Below are positions 9,066-18,105 of a DNA stretch of 49,496 nucleotides, in pieces. This stretch comes from an uncultured Veillonellaceae bacterium (lineage in GTDB: Bacteria; Bacillota; Negativicutes; Selenomonadales; Selenomonadaceae). Location of the stretch: contig CACYDT010000074.1 in NCBI GenBank assembly GCA_902773295.1, positions 1 to 49,496 of the forward strand, written 5' to 3'. The stretch's first letter is position 1. Each line of letters begins with the position of its first letter. Below the pieces are notes generated by a model that worked only from the letters and a program-made list of their open reading frames with translations, ran no database searches and was not told the origin of the DNA. A program made the position numbers and the translations under genes.

Positions 9066-9563
9066 TCAACGATACCTTTCCTTGATATACTTATCCAGCT
9101 CCAAGGTTGCCTTATGCACAGGATAAGCAAACAGGAACTGCCAGCAGAGCATCGGCAACAGAACCTCCTGTATATGGAACGCCACTTGGAAACGATAGCC
9201 CAAAAGCAGCATGAAGATCAACAAAAAGAAATAATTCGCAACCGTTGCCATGATGGAGGACAGAAGCGGCAGGAACACCTGATCCCTGAACACCTGATTC
9301 GAAAATTTGCCGCAGACAAATCCAATGGACATATAGCTGAACACATCCACACCAAAAAAAGTCCCTGTTGCGAGATCCTGCAAAAGGCCTGCGCAAAAGC
9401 CCATAAGAACCCCGTACCTGGCTCCCTTCAGAAATGCAAAAGAAACCGTCAGCAAGAGCAGCAGGTTCACAGAAATCCCATGATATGCAAGAAGAGGCAG
9501 GATAGAGGACTGCATGACATAGAGCCCTGCCACAAATGCCGCCCACAGACCGAATCGCTTCAT
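9066..9563 (-). CDS. mreD: Rod shape-determining protein MreD
   Basis: A 165-residue integral membrane protein with about five hydrophobic segments, the usual MreD size. It associates with MreC in the elongation complex. The start overlaps the mreC stop by four bases (ATGA), indicating translational coupling. Sequence identity between MreD proteins is low; the call rests mainly on topology, length and position between mreC and mrdA. Confidence 0.92.
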   Translation of the reverse strand: MKRFGLWAAFVAGLYVMQSSILPLLAYHGISVNLLLLLTVSFAFLKGARYGVLMGFCAGLLQDLATGTFFGVDVFSYMSIGFVCGKFSNQVFRDQVFLPLLSSIMATVANYFFLLIFMLLLGYRFQVAFHIQEVLLPMLCWQFLFAYPVHKATLELDKYIKERYR

Positions 9564-10483
9564 TTTTTCCCACCTGCCTGCGCCGCCGTCTCTGTCCCGG
9601 GCGTCTGCGTCGGCGGTGACAGAGGCTCGGGAATTGCCTCCCGTGAGCGCACAATGACGGCCACATCCTCGAGTTTCTGAAAATCCACGGCTGTCTCGAT
9701 AACACCGTACTTCAGCAGTCCCCCTGTCTCATTTTCCAGGGACGCCACCGTTCCTACAACAATGCCTTTCGGATAGACACCGCCGAACCCCGAGGTGACA
9801 ATCACATCCCCCTCGACGACATCAGCAGTCTTGGGGATATTCACCATACGGGGCATGGTCGGATTCCCCATATCTCCTTCCACGATGCCCGTCACCCGCG
9901 ACTCCGGCCGCTGCACGAGAGTTCCGACAGAAGAACGCGGATCCATGATAAGCTGCACCTTGGAAGAATTCACGCCGGCATCCGTCACATGGCCTACCAG
10001 ACCCTTTTCCGTCACAACGGCCATATTGTCCTGCACCCCATCCGTAGTGCCACGATCAATAACGATCATGCTGGACCATGTGGCAGATTCCCTGCCGATG
10101 ACACGCGCCGCCACGAGATCGAACTGCGTCGCAGACTGCTTGTAGCCCAAAAGGGCACGGAGGCGCTCGTTCTCCGCCGCAAACTCGCTGGCCTGGAGAT
10201 TCTGTGCCCGAAGCTGGTCCACCTCATTCCGAAGCATCTTGTTCTGTTCATGCTCCGTGACAATCTCCCATATATTCGATGTCACATAATTGAGCTGGCT
10301 TCCCACCCAGGAAACCGCCTGCTGGAACGGGGACAGAACCAAAGAAACCGCCCGGCTGCTTACAGAAGGTTCAAAGCGGCCTTTCGCAGCTAGGAAAATG
10401 ACACAGAACATACTCATGAACACAAAAATGAGTACCCAGACTTTGCGGTGCGAATTCTTGTCCCGTCGTACCCGCTTGCTCAT
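9560..10483 (-). CDS. mreC: Rod shape-determining protein MreC
   Basis: A 307-residue bitopic protein. A cytoplasmic basic N-terminus and a membrane helix (about 14-33) are followed by a coiled coil (about 75-112) and two beta-barrel-like domains that bind PBP2. Typical motifs are [18 protein letters not shown] and [20 protein letters not shown]. The C-terminal 25 residues are rich in Pro, Thr and Gly. It overlaps both mreB and mreD by four bases, giving a tightly coupled mreBCD unit. Confidence 0.95.
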   Translation of the reverse strand: MSKRVRRDKNSHRKVWVLIFVFMSMFCVIFLAAKGRFEPSVSSRAVSLVLSPFQQAVSWVGSQLNYVTSNIWEIVTEHEQNKMLRNEVDQLRAQNLQASEFAAENERLRALLGYKQSATQFDLVAARVIGRESATWSSMIVIDRGTTDGVQDNMAVVTEKGLVGHVTDAGVNSSKVQLIMDPRSSVGTLVQRPESRVTGIVEGDMGNPTMPRMVNIPKTADVVEGDVIVTSGFGGVYPKGIVVGTVASLENETGGLLKYGVIETAVDFQKLEDVAVIVRSREAIPEPLSPPTQTPGTETAAQAGGKK

Positions 10484-11520
10484 TGTTTCAACTTCTTGGA
10501 CGTCATGACAACGCGCTTCAGAAGCTCAATGTTCTCAAGGGATCTGCCCGTGCCCTCCCCTACGCAGGAAAGCGCATCCTCGGACACCAGAACCGGCATG
10601 CCCGTCTCATGGGAGAGAAGCTTGTCAAGATTCGCAAGCAATGCGCCGCCGCCCGTCATCATAATGCCATGATCCATAACATCCGCTGCCAATTCCGGCG
10701 GAGTCTTCTCGAGCGTCTCTTTCACCGCATCAATGATCTTGTAAATGGGCTCACTGAGAGCCTCGCGGATTTCCTTCGCCTGAATCGTCAGCGTCTTCGG
10801 CAAGCCGCTCACAAGATCTCGCCCGCGAATATCCATGGGCTTGTCCACCTCCGGCGTGACAATCGCCGTGCCGATGGTAATCTTGATTTCCTCTGCCGTG
10901 CGCTCGCCGATCATGAGATTGTACATGCGCTTGATGTGCTGCTGGATTGCGGAATCCATCTCATCGCCTCCGATCCGTATGGAACGGCTCGTAACGATAC
11001 CGCCGAGAGATATCACGGCAATCTCCGTCGTCCCGCCGCCGATATCCACCACCATGCTGCCCGTGGCCTCCTCTACGGGAAGACCGGCTCCGATAGCCGC
11101 CGCCATAGGCTCCTCGATAAGATATGCCTCTCTCGCGCCTGCCTGCTGCGCCGCATCGATAACAGCGCGCTTCTCCACTTCGGTTACCCCCGAGGGAACA
11201 CCGACTACCACACGAGGACGCACAAAGGATTTCGTGTTCATGGCCTTGCGGATGAAGTATTTGAGCATGGCCTGCGTCACATCGAAATCAGCAATGACGC
11301 CATCCTTCATGGGACGGATGGCTATGATATTTCCCGGCGTGCGGCCAATCATCTGCTTGGCTTCCTCGCCTACCGCCAGGACATCCCCCGTATCACTCTT
11401 TATCGCAACGACGGACGGCTCCCGAAGAACAATCCCCCGCCCTTTCACATGCACCAAGGTATTGGCCGTACCAAGGTCAATGCCCATATCGTGGGAAAAA
11501 CCACCAAAAAGACTCCACAT
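10480..11520 (-). CDS. mreB: Actin-like rod shape protein MreB
   Basis: A 346-residue bacterial actin that forms membrane-associated filaments guiding wall synthesis. Nucleotide-binding signatures are [13 protein letters not shown] (phosphate 1), [18 protein letters not shown] (phosphate 2) and [12 protein letters not shown] (adenosine). The ATG at 11520 has an AAGGGAG ribosome site. It is the first gene of the shape block and is preceded by a recognisable promoter. Confidence 0.97.
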   Translation of the reverse strand: MWSLFGGFSHDMGIDLGTANTLVHVKGRGIVLREPSVVAIKSDTGDVLAVGEEAKQMIGRTPGNIIAIRPMKDGVIADFDVTQAMLKYFIRKAMNTKSFVRPRVVVGVPSGVTEVEKRAVIDAAQQAGAREAYLIEEPMAAAIGAGLPVEEATGSMVVDIGGGTTEIAVISLGGIVTSRSIRIGGDEMDSAIQQHIKRMYNLMIGERTAEEIKITIGTAIVTPEVDKPMDIRGRDLVSGLPKTLTIQAKEIREALSEPIYKIIDAVKETLEKTPPELAADVMDHGIMMTGGGALLANLDKLLSHETGMPVLVSEDALSCVGEGTGRSLENIELLKRVVMTSKKLKQ

Positions 11521-11569
11521 GGTACAAAAAAACTCCCTTCTCTATAAAACAAAGTATGAAAGCCTTTTC

Positions 11570-11597
11570 ATTGTAACACAAAAAAATGCAAATTCAA
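11570..11597 (-). promoter_or_regulatory. Putative mreB promoter
   Basis: On the minus strand TTGAAT (11592-11597) and TACAAT (11570-11575) are 16 bp apart. TGT directly before the -10 gives an extended -10. A second TGA-TACAAT extended -10 lies further upstream (complement of 11609-11614), so two start sites are possible. Confidence 0.55.
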
Positions 11598-11658
11598 GCA
11601 ACTAATTCATTGTATCACAGGTTTTTTATTACGGCTATAGATTTCCTCTCCATTCACG

Positions 11659-11697
11659 AAAAAAAACGGCACAAAGAGCAGTATCGCCTATGTGCCG
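11659..11697 (-). terminator. Intrinsic terminator after radC
   Basis: A CGGCACA/TGTGCCG stem (arms at 11667-11673 and 11691-11697) is followed on the minus strand by eight T residues. It ends the maf-radC transcript just before the mreB promoter region. Confidence 0.85.
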
Positions 11698-11706
11698 CAG
11701 AAAGCT

Positions 11707-12396
11707 TCAAGACAAGATTCCTTTTTCCTTCAAACTGACAAACCTGTTGTCTCCCAGGATGATATGATCCAGGACAGGAATGTCCATGATCTGGCCCGCC
11801 TTCACCATGCGATGGGTCACCTGGATATCCTCCTTGCTGGGACTGGGATCGCCACTGGGATGGTTATGCAGCAGGATCATCGCTGCCGCCGCATAGCGGA
11901 TCGCCGCCCGGAACACCTCCCTGGGATGCACGATGGATGCCGACAGGCTGCCCACGGAAATCTCCGCCAGCCCCAGGATATGGTTCTTCGTATTGAGAAG
12001 CATCACCGCAAAATGTTCCTTTTGCTCAAACCGGAAGCGCGGCATGGCATAATGAGCCGCATCCTCCGGCCCATGCACAATCTCCACCTTCTCTGCCGCC
12101 TTCTGGCTGAGCCTGCGTCCGAGCTCTACGGCTGCCAGAATCGTTGCCGCCTTCGCCGCTCCCACGCCCCGGACATCGGACAATTCCGACACCGACATAC
12201 TCATCATCGCTGCAAGGCCTACATCTTTGTAACGGGCAAGCACCTGCTCTGCCACCCGCAGAACCGAATGGTCCCGCGTTCCCGTGCGCAAAAGAACCGC
12301 CAGAAGCTCTACATTGCTGAGGCATGCAGCCCCGGACATCATGAGCTTTTCCCTCGGCCGCTCATCGGCCGGCAAATCCCTCACCATGATTGCCAT
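11707..12396 (-). CDS. radC: RadC / JAB-domain DNA repair-associated protein
   Basis: A 229-residue protein with an N-terminal helix-hairpin-helix-like region (SDVRGVGAAKAATI, about 73-87) and a C-terminal JAB/MPN metalloprotease-like domain. Its zinc-binding motif HxHPSGDxxPSxxD is seen as H177, H179 and D190. The biochemical role of RadC is unsettled; the name is historical. The ATG at 12396 has a GGGGGTGG ribosome site and overlaps the maf 3' end by 35 bases. The open frame extends further upstream, but that part is maf in another frame. Confidence 0.92.
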   Translation of the reverse strand: MAIMVRDLPADERPREKLMMSGAACLSNVELLAVLLRTGTRDHSVLRVAEQVLARYKDVGLAAMMSMSVSELSDVRGVGAAKAATILAAVELGRRLSQKAAEKVEIVHGPEDAAHYAMPRFRFEQKEHFAVMLLNTKNHILGLAEISVGSLSASIVHPREVFRAAIRYAAAAMILLHNHPSGDPSPSKEDIQVTHRMVKAGQIMDIPVLDHIILGDNRFVSLKEKGILS

Positions 12397-12955
12397 AGAG
12401 ATCCACCCCCGCCTTTCCGGCAAGCAGGCGGACAGCATGAAGGGGCAGCCCCACGACATTGGAATAAGAGCCGCGTATGCCTTCAATGAAGGCAGCCGCC
12501 CGCCCCTGAACGGCATATGCCCCCGCCTTGTCCAAGGGCTCTCCCGTCGCCACATAGCCCGCAATCTCCTCCTCTGACATGCTGCCGAACTTCACTTCCG
12601 TCGCCACAGCCTCAGAAAAGACCTCGCCGCCCCTCACGAAGGCAATCCCGGTCAGGACCAGATGCGTCCTGCCCTCAAGCGCGCCGAGCATTCTCCGGGC
12701 ATCCCCTTCATCCACCGGCTTGCCATAGATCTGCCCATCCAAAACCACCACGGTATCCGCGCCGAGCACTGGGACATCCCCCGACTCTTTCGCCACCGCC
12801 AGTGCCTTTGCACAGGCATTCTGCACCACTAAGCTCTCCGGGAGCTGAGAGGAATCCGTGGCCTCTTCCGCATGGCTCACCGAAATGCGAAAGTCGCATC
12901 CTATTTGCTGCAAAAGCTCCTTCCTCCTAGGAGATCCCGATGCCAAAACAAACAT
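12362..12955 (-). CDS. maf: Maf-family nucleoside triphosphate pyrophosphatase
   Basis: A 197-residue house-cleaning enzyme that hydrolyses non-canonical or excess NTPs such as dTTP, UTP or modified nucleotides. The family motif S-x-S-P-R-R (LASGSPRRKELL) is at residues 5-16 and GADTVVVLDG near residue 67. The ribosome site AGGAGGGG precedes the ATG. It forms a two-gene unit with radC, a common Firmicute pair located next to mreB. Confidence 0.94.
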   Translation of the reverse strand: MFVLASGSPRRKELLQQIGCDFRISVSHAEEATDSSQLPESLVVQNACAKALAVAKESGDVPVLGADTVVVLDGQIYGKPVDEGDARRMLGALEGRTHLVLTGIAFVRGGEVFSEAVATEVKFGSMSEEEIAGYVATGEPLDKAGAYAVQGRAAAFIEGIRGSYSNVVGLPLHAVRLLAGKAGVDLYGNHGEGFAGR

Positions 12956-13092
12956 TGCGTCCCCTCCTCAAGACCTTCCAACAATATTTGATTTCTGTCC
13001 GAGGATCACCATATCCTGCCGGCTCCCAAAGATATTTATACTTTTGTATTTCTACAGGAGACACGCAGATTCCTCCCCAACGAAAAAATTTT

Positions 13093-14187
13093 TTATCTGC
13101 TATTTTCCCTGGCCAGAGCCTCCCTCATGCTCCTGGCATGCTCATTCTGCGGATCCAGCCGGAGCACCTGGTCAAAAGCCTCCCTGGCTTCGCCAAACCG
13201 CTTCAGGAAATAATACGCTGCCCCAAGATTGATATATGCCTTTGCATCCTGCGGCCGGAGGGAAGCTGCCTTTTCCGCTGCCTGGACAGCCTGCTCATAA
13301 TGTTCCATGTCAATATATGCGCGGCTCATCACGCAATACACCATGGCCACCGTATCAATCTCCCGCGGCTCCAGGAATTTGAGTGCCTGCAGGCAGCATG
13401 AGATTGCATGGTCATACTTCCCCTGCTCCACATAGGATCGCCCCAGCCAAAGGCATGTGCTCCCCCTTCCCGGCACCAGTTCCAGGGATATCTCAAAAGC
13501 CTTGGCAGCTTCCTCGAAATTCCCGCTCTCATAAGCCTTCCTCCCGGTCTCGTTCCAGTTCAGCGCCTCCATTTCCCGCCGGATTTTTCGCCTCCCCGAC
13601 TCCAGTTCCCGGAACATCTGCGCAAATTCGGCCTCGTTGGCCGCTACCTGCTCCTGAATGACCTGTTTTGCGGCCACGCCTCTCGAACCGGCATACCTGG
13701 CCTTCAATCCCTCCAGCTGTTCCCTGTTGCGATCCAATGCTTCCTGCAATTCCCTGTTTCTCTGCATCTCTGCCCCGAACCGCCGCCATCCTCGGCGAAC
13801 CTGCTCCATCATCCTCAATGGATCCACGACAGCCGTCATACGGCAATGATAGCGAACCGCTTTGTCTCCCAATAAATCCGAGGCAACGGATGACACCTGA
13901 AGAGGAAGAAGATCGGCCAGACTCGCTTCTATCTCATTCGGCGCATTTTCTCCCATTCGATTCGAGGAAAAATTCCCCAGGAAAGCCCCCGCCATCTCAC
14001 CTGCCACGCGCCTTGCATCCATCTGTGCGCGTTCCTGTGCAACCAAAGGTGTTTCCTCGGGTCCCTCACCCATGACATAACAGCCATCTGCCTCTATCCT
14101 ATGCATCTCGGCATATGCCGCCACAGGATCCGTGATACCCCAAAGAATGGAAAACGCCGCTCCCATCCCCAGCACAACAGCCTTCAT
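13093..14187 (-). CDS. Exported TPR-repeat protein with LPP20-like N-terminal domain
   Basis: A protein of about 364 residues. A signal-peptide-like N-terminus (MKAVVLGMGAAFSILWG, cleavage probably after AYA) is followed by a domain of about 110 residues resembling LPP20/FlgT-type modules (ARVEAQ-like pattern RAQMDARRVAGEMAG). A coiled coil (about 120-190) follows, then four or more TPR repeats (from about 225), for example YESGNFEEAAKAFEISLEL and AKAYINLGAAYYFLKRF. The role is unknown, probably periplasmic or envelope scaffolding. The ATG at 14187 lacks a clear ribosome site; a TTG 18 bases upstream behind AAGGGAG is an alternative start that adds six residues. A DnaA-box cluster lies upstream. 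Confidence 0.72.
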   Translation of the reverse strand: MKAVVLGMGAAFSILWGITDPVAAYAEMHRIEADGCYVMGEGPEETPLVAQERAQMDARRVAGEMAGAFLGNFSSNRMGENAPNEIEASLADLLPLQVSSVASDLLGDKAVRYHCRMTAVVDPLRMMEQVRRGWRRFGAEMQRNRELQEALDRNREQLEGLKARYAGSRGVAAKQVIQEQVAANEAEFAQMFRELESGRRKIRREMEALNWNETGRKAYESGNFEEAAKAFEISLELVPGRGSTCLWLGRSYVEQGKYDHAISCCLQALKFLEPREIDTVAMVYCVMSRAYIDMEHYEQAVQAAEKAASLRPQDAKAYINLGAAYYFLKRFGEAREAFDQVLRLDPQNEHARSMREALARENSR

Positions 14188-14275
14188 TGGCCGTATCACC
14201 TGCAAAACGCCCACTCCCTTCGTCTCTGTTACTGAAAATTTATACTTCCTATCGACGCTTCCACGCTCCCATCCC

Positions 14276-14305
14276 TGTGGATAATGTGGATAATTCTGTG
14301 GACAA
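14276..14305 (-). promoter_or_regulatory. Tandem DnaA-box cluster
   Basis: On the minus strand there are two perfect TTATCCACA boxes placed end to end (14276-14284 and 14285-14293) and a TTGTCCACA box (14297-14305), all in the same orientation. Weaker ATCCACA/ATCCACT-like matches continue to about 14328. Consensus 9-mers this dense are unlikely by chance. They lie about 90-120 bases upstream of the TPR gene start, near TATA-like sequences, so DnaA regulation or titration is plausible. Confidence 0.7.
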
Positions 14306-14375
14306 CGCAGTGGATGAACTGTGGATTCCCTGTTCACAATATACCGTAGTCCGTTGAAATTTGCCGTGGACAGGA

Positions 14376-14401
14376 AAATCTTCCTGCTCACGAGCATAAA
14401 A
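14376..14401. repeat. 26-bp motif, copy A (see 31368-31393)
   Basis: The minus strand reads TTTTATGCTCGTGAGCAGGA followed by AGATTT. It matches the sequence at 31368-31393 at 25 of 26 positions. The core TGCTC-AC-GAGCA is a near palindrome. It directly follows a hairpin, as does the other copy. The function is unknown. Confidence 0.7.
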
Positions 14402-14437
14402 CCGGGAATCGCAGAAAAGCACTCTGCGCCCGGTTTT
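14397..14437 (-). terminator. Intrinsic terminator of the hybrid histidine kinase gene
   Basis: The outer arms AAAACCGGG and CCCGGTTTT and an inner GCAGA/TCTGC stem form a hairpin 14 bases after the kinase stop. On the minus strand the second arm ends in TTTTAT. The U-tract runs straight into the 26-bp repeated motif at 14376-14401. Confidence 0.75.
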
Positions 14438-14451
14438 CCTCATCCCCTGAT

Positions 14452-17304
14452 TCACATGTTTCCGGATTCTTCCCGCCTGCCGATGATTTCCTGCAAAGTC
14501 CGGTACAAATGATCCGGATCCGTCGGCTTGGCGAGATGGGCATTCATGCCCGCCTGCAAGGAGCGCTGCACATCCTCGTCAAGGGCATTTGCTGTCACAG
14601 CGATGATAGGAAGATCCTTGCTGTCCGGATGATCCATCGCGCGGATGGCTGCCGTTGCCTGCAAGCCATCCATGACGGGCATCCGGATATCCATGAGGAC
14701 GGCATCATAGTAACCGGCGGGATGGGATGCCACCATGTCCACGGCAATCTTCCCGTTCTCGGCATGCTCCGCTTCCATGCCACGCATCATGATAAGCTGC
14801 TTCATGATCTCCGCATTGACCATCATGTCCTCAACCACCAGGATACGCCTGCCCTCCAGCTTTGCCATGGGCGGCTCCTCATCCAGCAGCTTCTTGCGCC
14901 GCAGGGCGCGCCGGACCTCCTGGAGAAGGTTCGATGCCACCAAAGGCTTCTCGATGAAGCTGTCCACGCCTGCCTCCACGGCTTCCCTCTCCACATCGGA
15001 CCAATCGTACACCGTCAGGATGATCACCGTAGCGGCCTGTCCAATGACCTTCCGGAGTTCCCGGGTGACCTCCACACCATCCTGCTCCGGCATCCTGAGA
15101 TCCACCAGGATAATATTGTACTCCTGCCGCCGTGCATAGCGAAGCCGCGCCATCTCCACGGCCTCCCTGCCGCTGCTGCAGACATCTGCAAAAATACCCG
15201 CCTCCTCCATGACGTTCTTCGCATGACGGCAGGCCACCGGATCATCATCGATGATGAGAACAGAGAGATCCTTCGGGTGCAGCTCCTCCGATTCCCCCCC
15301 CTCCTTGCGATTGGAATCCCGCAAGGGAACCGTCACCGTAAAGGCAGAGCCTTTCCCTTTCTCCGACTCTACGGAAATCGATCCGTTCATGAGCTCCACG
15401 ATGTTCCTCGTGATGGCAAGACCCAGACCCGAGCCGCCATACCGGGATGTCGTGGTGGCATCCTCCTGGCTGAAGGCATCGAAAATCCTCGGCAGGAATT
15501 CCTTGTCCATGCCAATGCCCGTATCCCGCACCACAAAACGGAAACTCGACTGCCCTTCATATTGCCCCGTACACTCCACGGAAAGGGTGATATCCCCTCC
15601 CGGCTCCGTGAACTTCACCGCATTGCTCAGAATGTTGATGAGAATCTGCTTCAGCTTCATATCATCCCCGATGTAGTATTTCCCCAGATTCCCATGAACC
15701 ACCAAATGGAACTGCAGCCCCTTTTCGCCGCACTGGCTCTCCGCCAGCATACCGAGCTGATCCAGGAAGGAGCGGAAGGAAAATTCCTCGCTCCGAAGCA
15801 CCATCCTCCCGCTCTCGATGCGGCTCATGTCCAGGATGTCATTGATGAGAGCCAGAAGATACCTGGCACTGGAACCAATCTTCTTTAGATTCGTCCTCAT
15901 GCTCTCCGACATCCCTTCCTCATGGAGGGCGATATTGTCCAAGCCGATGATGGCGTTCATGGGCGTCCGGATCTCATGGCTCATGCGGGAAAGGAACGCT
16001 GTCTTGGCAACGCTGGCCTGCTTCGCATCCGCCAACGCCTCCTTGAGGCGGTTGTTCTGCTCCACTTGCCTGCGATGCTCCTCCGTCGTGTCGCTTTTGA
16101 GCACGATGAAGAATTCCGCCGCCGGATCCACCGTGTAGAAATCGAAACGCTTGTAATAAACACTCCCGTCAATATCACAGGCAATGTTGACCTTGTAGGG
16201 CACCTTCTGTGCAGACTGCTTCCGGATAACAGGAAGCGCAAGGGCATCCGCCATGGAAGCTTTTGCTCCTTCCTCGCCGGAGAGGACGGGAAACACCTGG
16301 CACTTCAAATACGTCTCGTAGTCCCCTTCGGGAGAATGAGGGAAAATGCTCCCTTTCTCTATGAGAGAGGCATCCCCCGCCACAACCGAGTACCGCCCGT
16401 TGACAAGATAGGCCACCATGTCAAAGTGGCTGGCCAGAATCCTATTGACAATCGCATACTCCACAAGTTCCTTGTTGGCCTCCATCTCCGTGATGAAGGC
16501 GATGATTTCCCCCGTGTTTGGATGGCGCACCACCACGGCGGAATATTTCACATAGCAGAAGCGCCCGTCCCTGCGGCGGGAAAAGAGGAATTGGGAAATG
16601 CGGTTCCTTCCCTTCAAAAACCCCGTAATCATTGCCGTCCGGTCAAAGATTTTCCGAAACTTCTCCTGCTCCGCAGGTATGGGATAATTTTCCTCCCTGA
16701 GCCGCATGAGTTCGGGATAGGGCAGTTCCCCGGAATCCGTCCCGAAGAGATCCCTTCCCCGCATGTCCTCAATGCTCCCCTTGGTCAGGTTGACACGGAA
16801 CATCCCCAAGGTCCGCTCCGTTTCCCGATAGAAATTATCCCCAATGGACAGGTAGGCAGTACGAAGCCTTTCCGCCTGGGTATGGGGTACCGTAACATCG
16901 AAATAGGTGCAGTAGACATAGTTCCCGCCAAAATCATCAATAAAGGCATAGTGAACATTGCACCAGATGATATTCCCCCTTGCCGTGACCTTCCGGACAG
17001 TGAGGGACTTTGTCCCGTCTCCCGCCACGCGGTTCCTGAGCATATTCACAACATCCGTGCGATCCTCGGGATGCGTTGTCAGAAGGAAACCGTCCCCGGC
17101 CATCAACGCCTCGGCCTCTTCCTTTCCGCACTCCATCATCCGCCCAAACTCCTCGGATACAAAGACAGTCTGAAGCATCCCGTTGGGATTCCGCTTCATC
17201 AGCACGGCAGGCTTCCCAAGACAGTGAACAAACCGCAAGAAATGCTTCCGCGCCGCCGCATCCAGAATATCCGCCCGCTTCCCGTTCTTCTTTGCCTTCC
17301 GCAT
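14452..17304 (-). CDS. Soluble hybrid histidine kinase with PAS-type sensors and two receiver domains
   Basis: About 950 residues, with no membrane segment seen, so a cytoplasmic sensor. The first ~420 residues hold PAS-like regions (one near 45-140 with IIWCNVHYAFIDDFGGNYVY, another near 180-280 with SRRRDGRFCYVKYSAVV). A HisKA domain carries the phospho-acceptor H443 in MSHEIRTPMNAIIG. The ATPase has RDTGIGM and GGSGLGLA boxes. Two receiver domains follow with phospho-accepting aspartates D735 (VDLRMPEQDG) and D872 (MDIRMPVMDG). No DNA-binding output domain and no Hpt domain is present in the protein or nearby, so a separate partner must receive the signal. The ATG at 17304 has a GGGAG site; an ATG at 17355 would add 17 residues. 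Confidence 0.9.
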   Translation of the reverse strand: MRKAKKNGKRADILDAAARKHFLRFVHCLGKPAVLMKRNPNGMLQTVFVSEEFGRMMECGKEEAEALMAGDGFLLTTHPEDRTDVVNMLRNRVAGDGTKSLTVRKVTARGNIIWCNVHYAFIDDFGGNYVYCTYFDVTVPHTQAERLRTAYLSIGDNFYRETERTLGMFRVNLTKGSIEDMRGRDLFGTDSGELPYPELMRLREENYPIPAEQEKFRKIFDRTAMITGFLKGRNRISQFLFSRRRDGRFCYVKYSAVVVRHPNTGEIIAFITEMEANKELVEYAIVNRILASHFDMVAYLVNGRYSVVAGDASLIEKGSIFPHSPEGDYETYLKCQVFPVLSGEEGAKASMADALALPVIRKQSAQKVPYKVNIACDIDGSVYYKRFDFYTVDPAAEFFIVLKSDTTEEHRRQVEQNNRLKEALADAKQASVAKTAFLSRMSHEIRTPMNAIIGLDNIALHEEGMSESMRTNLKKIGSSARYLLALINDILDMSRIESGRMVLRSEEFSFRSFLDQLGMLAESQCGEKGLQFHLVVHGNLGKYYIGDDMKLKQILINILSNAVKFTEPGGDITLSVECTGQYEGQSSFRFVVRDTGIGMDKEFLPRIFDAFSQEDATTTSRYGGSGLGLAITRNIVELMNGSISVESEKGKGSAFTVTVPLRDSNRKEGGESEELHPKDLSVLIIDDDPVACRHAKNVMEEAGIFADVCSSGREAVEMARLRYARRQEYNIILVDLRMPEQDGVEVTRELRKVIGQAATVIILTVYDWSDVEREAVEAGVDSFIEKPLVASNLLQEVRRALRRKKLLDEEPPMAKLEGRRILVVEDMMVNAEIMKQLIMMRGMEAEHAENGKIAVDMVASHPAGYYDAVLMDIRMPVMDGLQATAAIRAMDHPDSKDLPIIAVTANALDEDVQRSLQAGMNAHLAKPTDPDHLYRTLQEIIGRREESGNM

Positions 17305-17688
17305 CCCCGGACCACTCCCATCCCGACAAAAACATGCAAACCACAGATGCTGCATGCTATACTCGCGGAGAAAAACGGTTTCCGTTTGTCAATACCGTCC
17401 GCGGTACATGCAGAGAGCGCAAGAGCTTTCCCTCCGGGAAATTCTGACGCTCTCTGGTATATTTCGATGCAACAAGCGGAATTTCCTTCCTGCGCCAAAG
17501 AAAACCGCCATGTTTCCATAGCGGTTGATGTATGGTATAATATTCGTAAGCTACAAAACGATAGGCGGTTAGCTCTCTCATTCCAGCTGGCGTTCAAAGC
17601 GCATGGTCGATCAGCAGATGGGAGGTGATGGATAAGAAAATCTTCAAGAGCCGGCATCCGGCAAAAAGAAAGCGAGAGACGGAACAAG
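17305..17688. other. Divergent intergenic region with hairpins and an extended -10 promoter
   Basis: No gene was found. It holds an inverted repeat AAACGG-TTT-CCGTTT (17373-17387) next to a minus-strand TTGACA. A composite hairpin has arms at 17411-17419 and 17448-17456 with an inner TTTCCC/GGGAAA stem. A plus-strand extended -10 TGG-TATAAT lies at 17533-17541 for the downstream gene. A strong ribosome-site-like GGAGGTGAT at 17621-17629 fits poorly with the chosen start at 17689. Confidence 0.5.
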
Positions 17689-18105
17689 ATGAACGAGCAG
17701 GACGCCACAGACCTCTCCCGTCCCCATGGACGGGAACAGCAAATGAAAATGGAACTCCTCAACATGATCCACAGCGCCGAGAATCCCTTCGACATCATCT
17801 GCCGCATAGCCAAACGCCTGGAAGAGGACTCCGGGGAGCCAGGATACGCCAAATACGTGGAAGAGCAGCTCCGGGCAATCTACGGCTTCGCCCTGCAGCA
17901 CAAGAAACTCATAAAGGACGAGCTGCATGATGTGGAAGAACGTCTCAAGACCATCGAGGAACGCAAGCAGACAGGCGACTTCACAGAGGAAGAGCTCACC
18001 CGCATCGGTTTTGCCATCGACCGCCACAAAAAGAACATCGAACGTCTCAGGATCATGCTCCGGCAGGCTGAGGCCGATGGCTCTTCCCTCTATTCCCAGA
18101 TATGA
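17689..18105 (+). CDS. Small charged helical protein of unknown function
   Basis: Not recognised. 138 residues, rich in Glu, Lys and Arg, predicted mostly helical with coiled-coil character from about residue 65 onward (HDVEERLKTIEERKQTGD). There is no signal peptide, membrane segment or cysteine pattern. It is one of the few plus-strand genes, divergent from the kinase and convergent with the 3D-domain gene. The start is uncertain: the ATG at 17689 has only GAGAGA upstream, whereas a much better ribosome site near 17621 leads into a short overlapping frame starting MDKKIF at 17628. Its last codons and stop lie inside a perfect 31-bp inverted repeat. The ending of the frame is therefore coupled to an RNA hairpin. 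Confidence 0.65.
   Translation: MNEQDATDLSRPHGREQQMKMELLNMIHSAENPFDIICRIAKRLEEDSGEPGYAKYVEEQLRAIYGFALQHKKLIKDELHDVEERLKTIEERKQTGDFTEEELTRIGFAIDRHKKNIERLRIMLRQAEADGSSLYSQI

Noticed and set aside
14276-14328. Chromosomal origin oriC
   Set aside because: Only three strong boxes and no dnaA, dnaN or rpmH nearby. No clear A+T-rich unwinding element was seen, so a regulatory or titration site is more likely.
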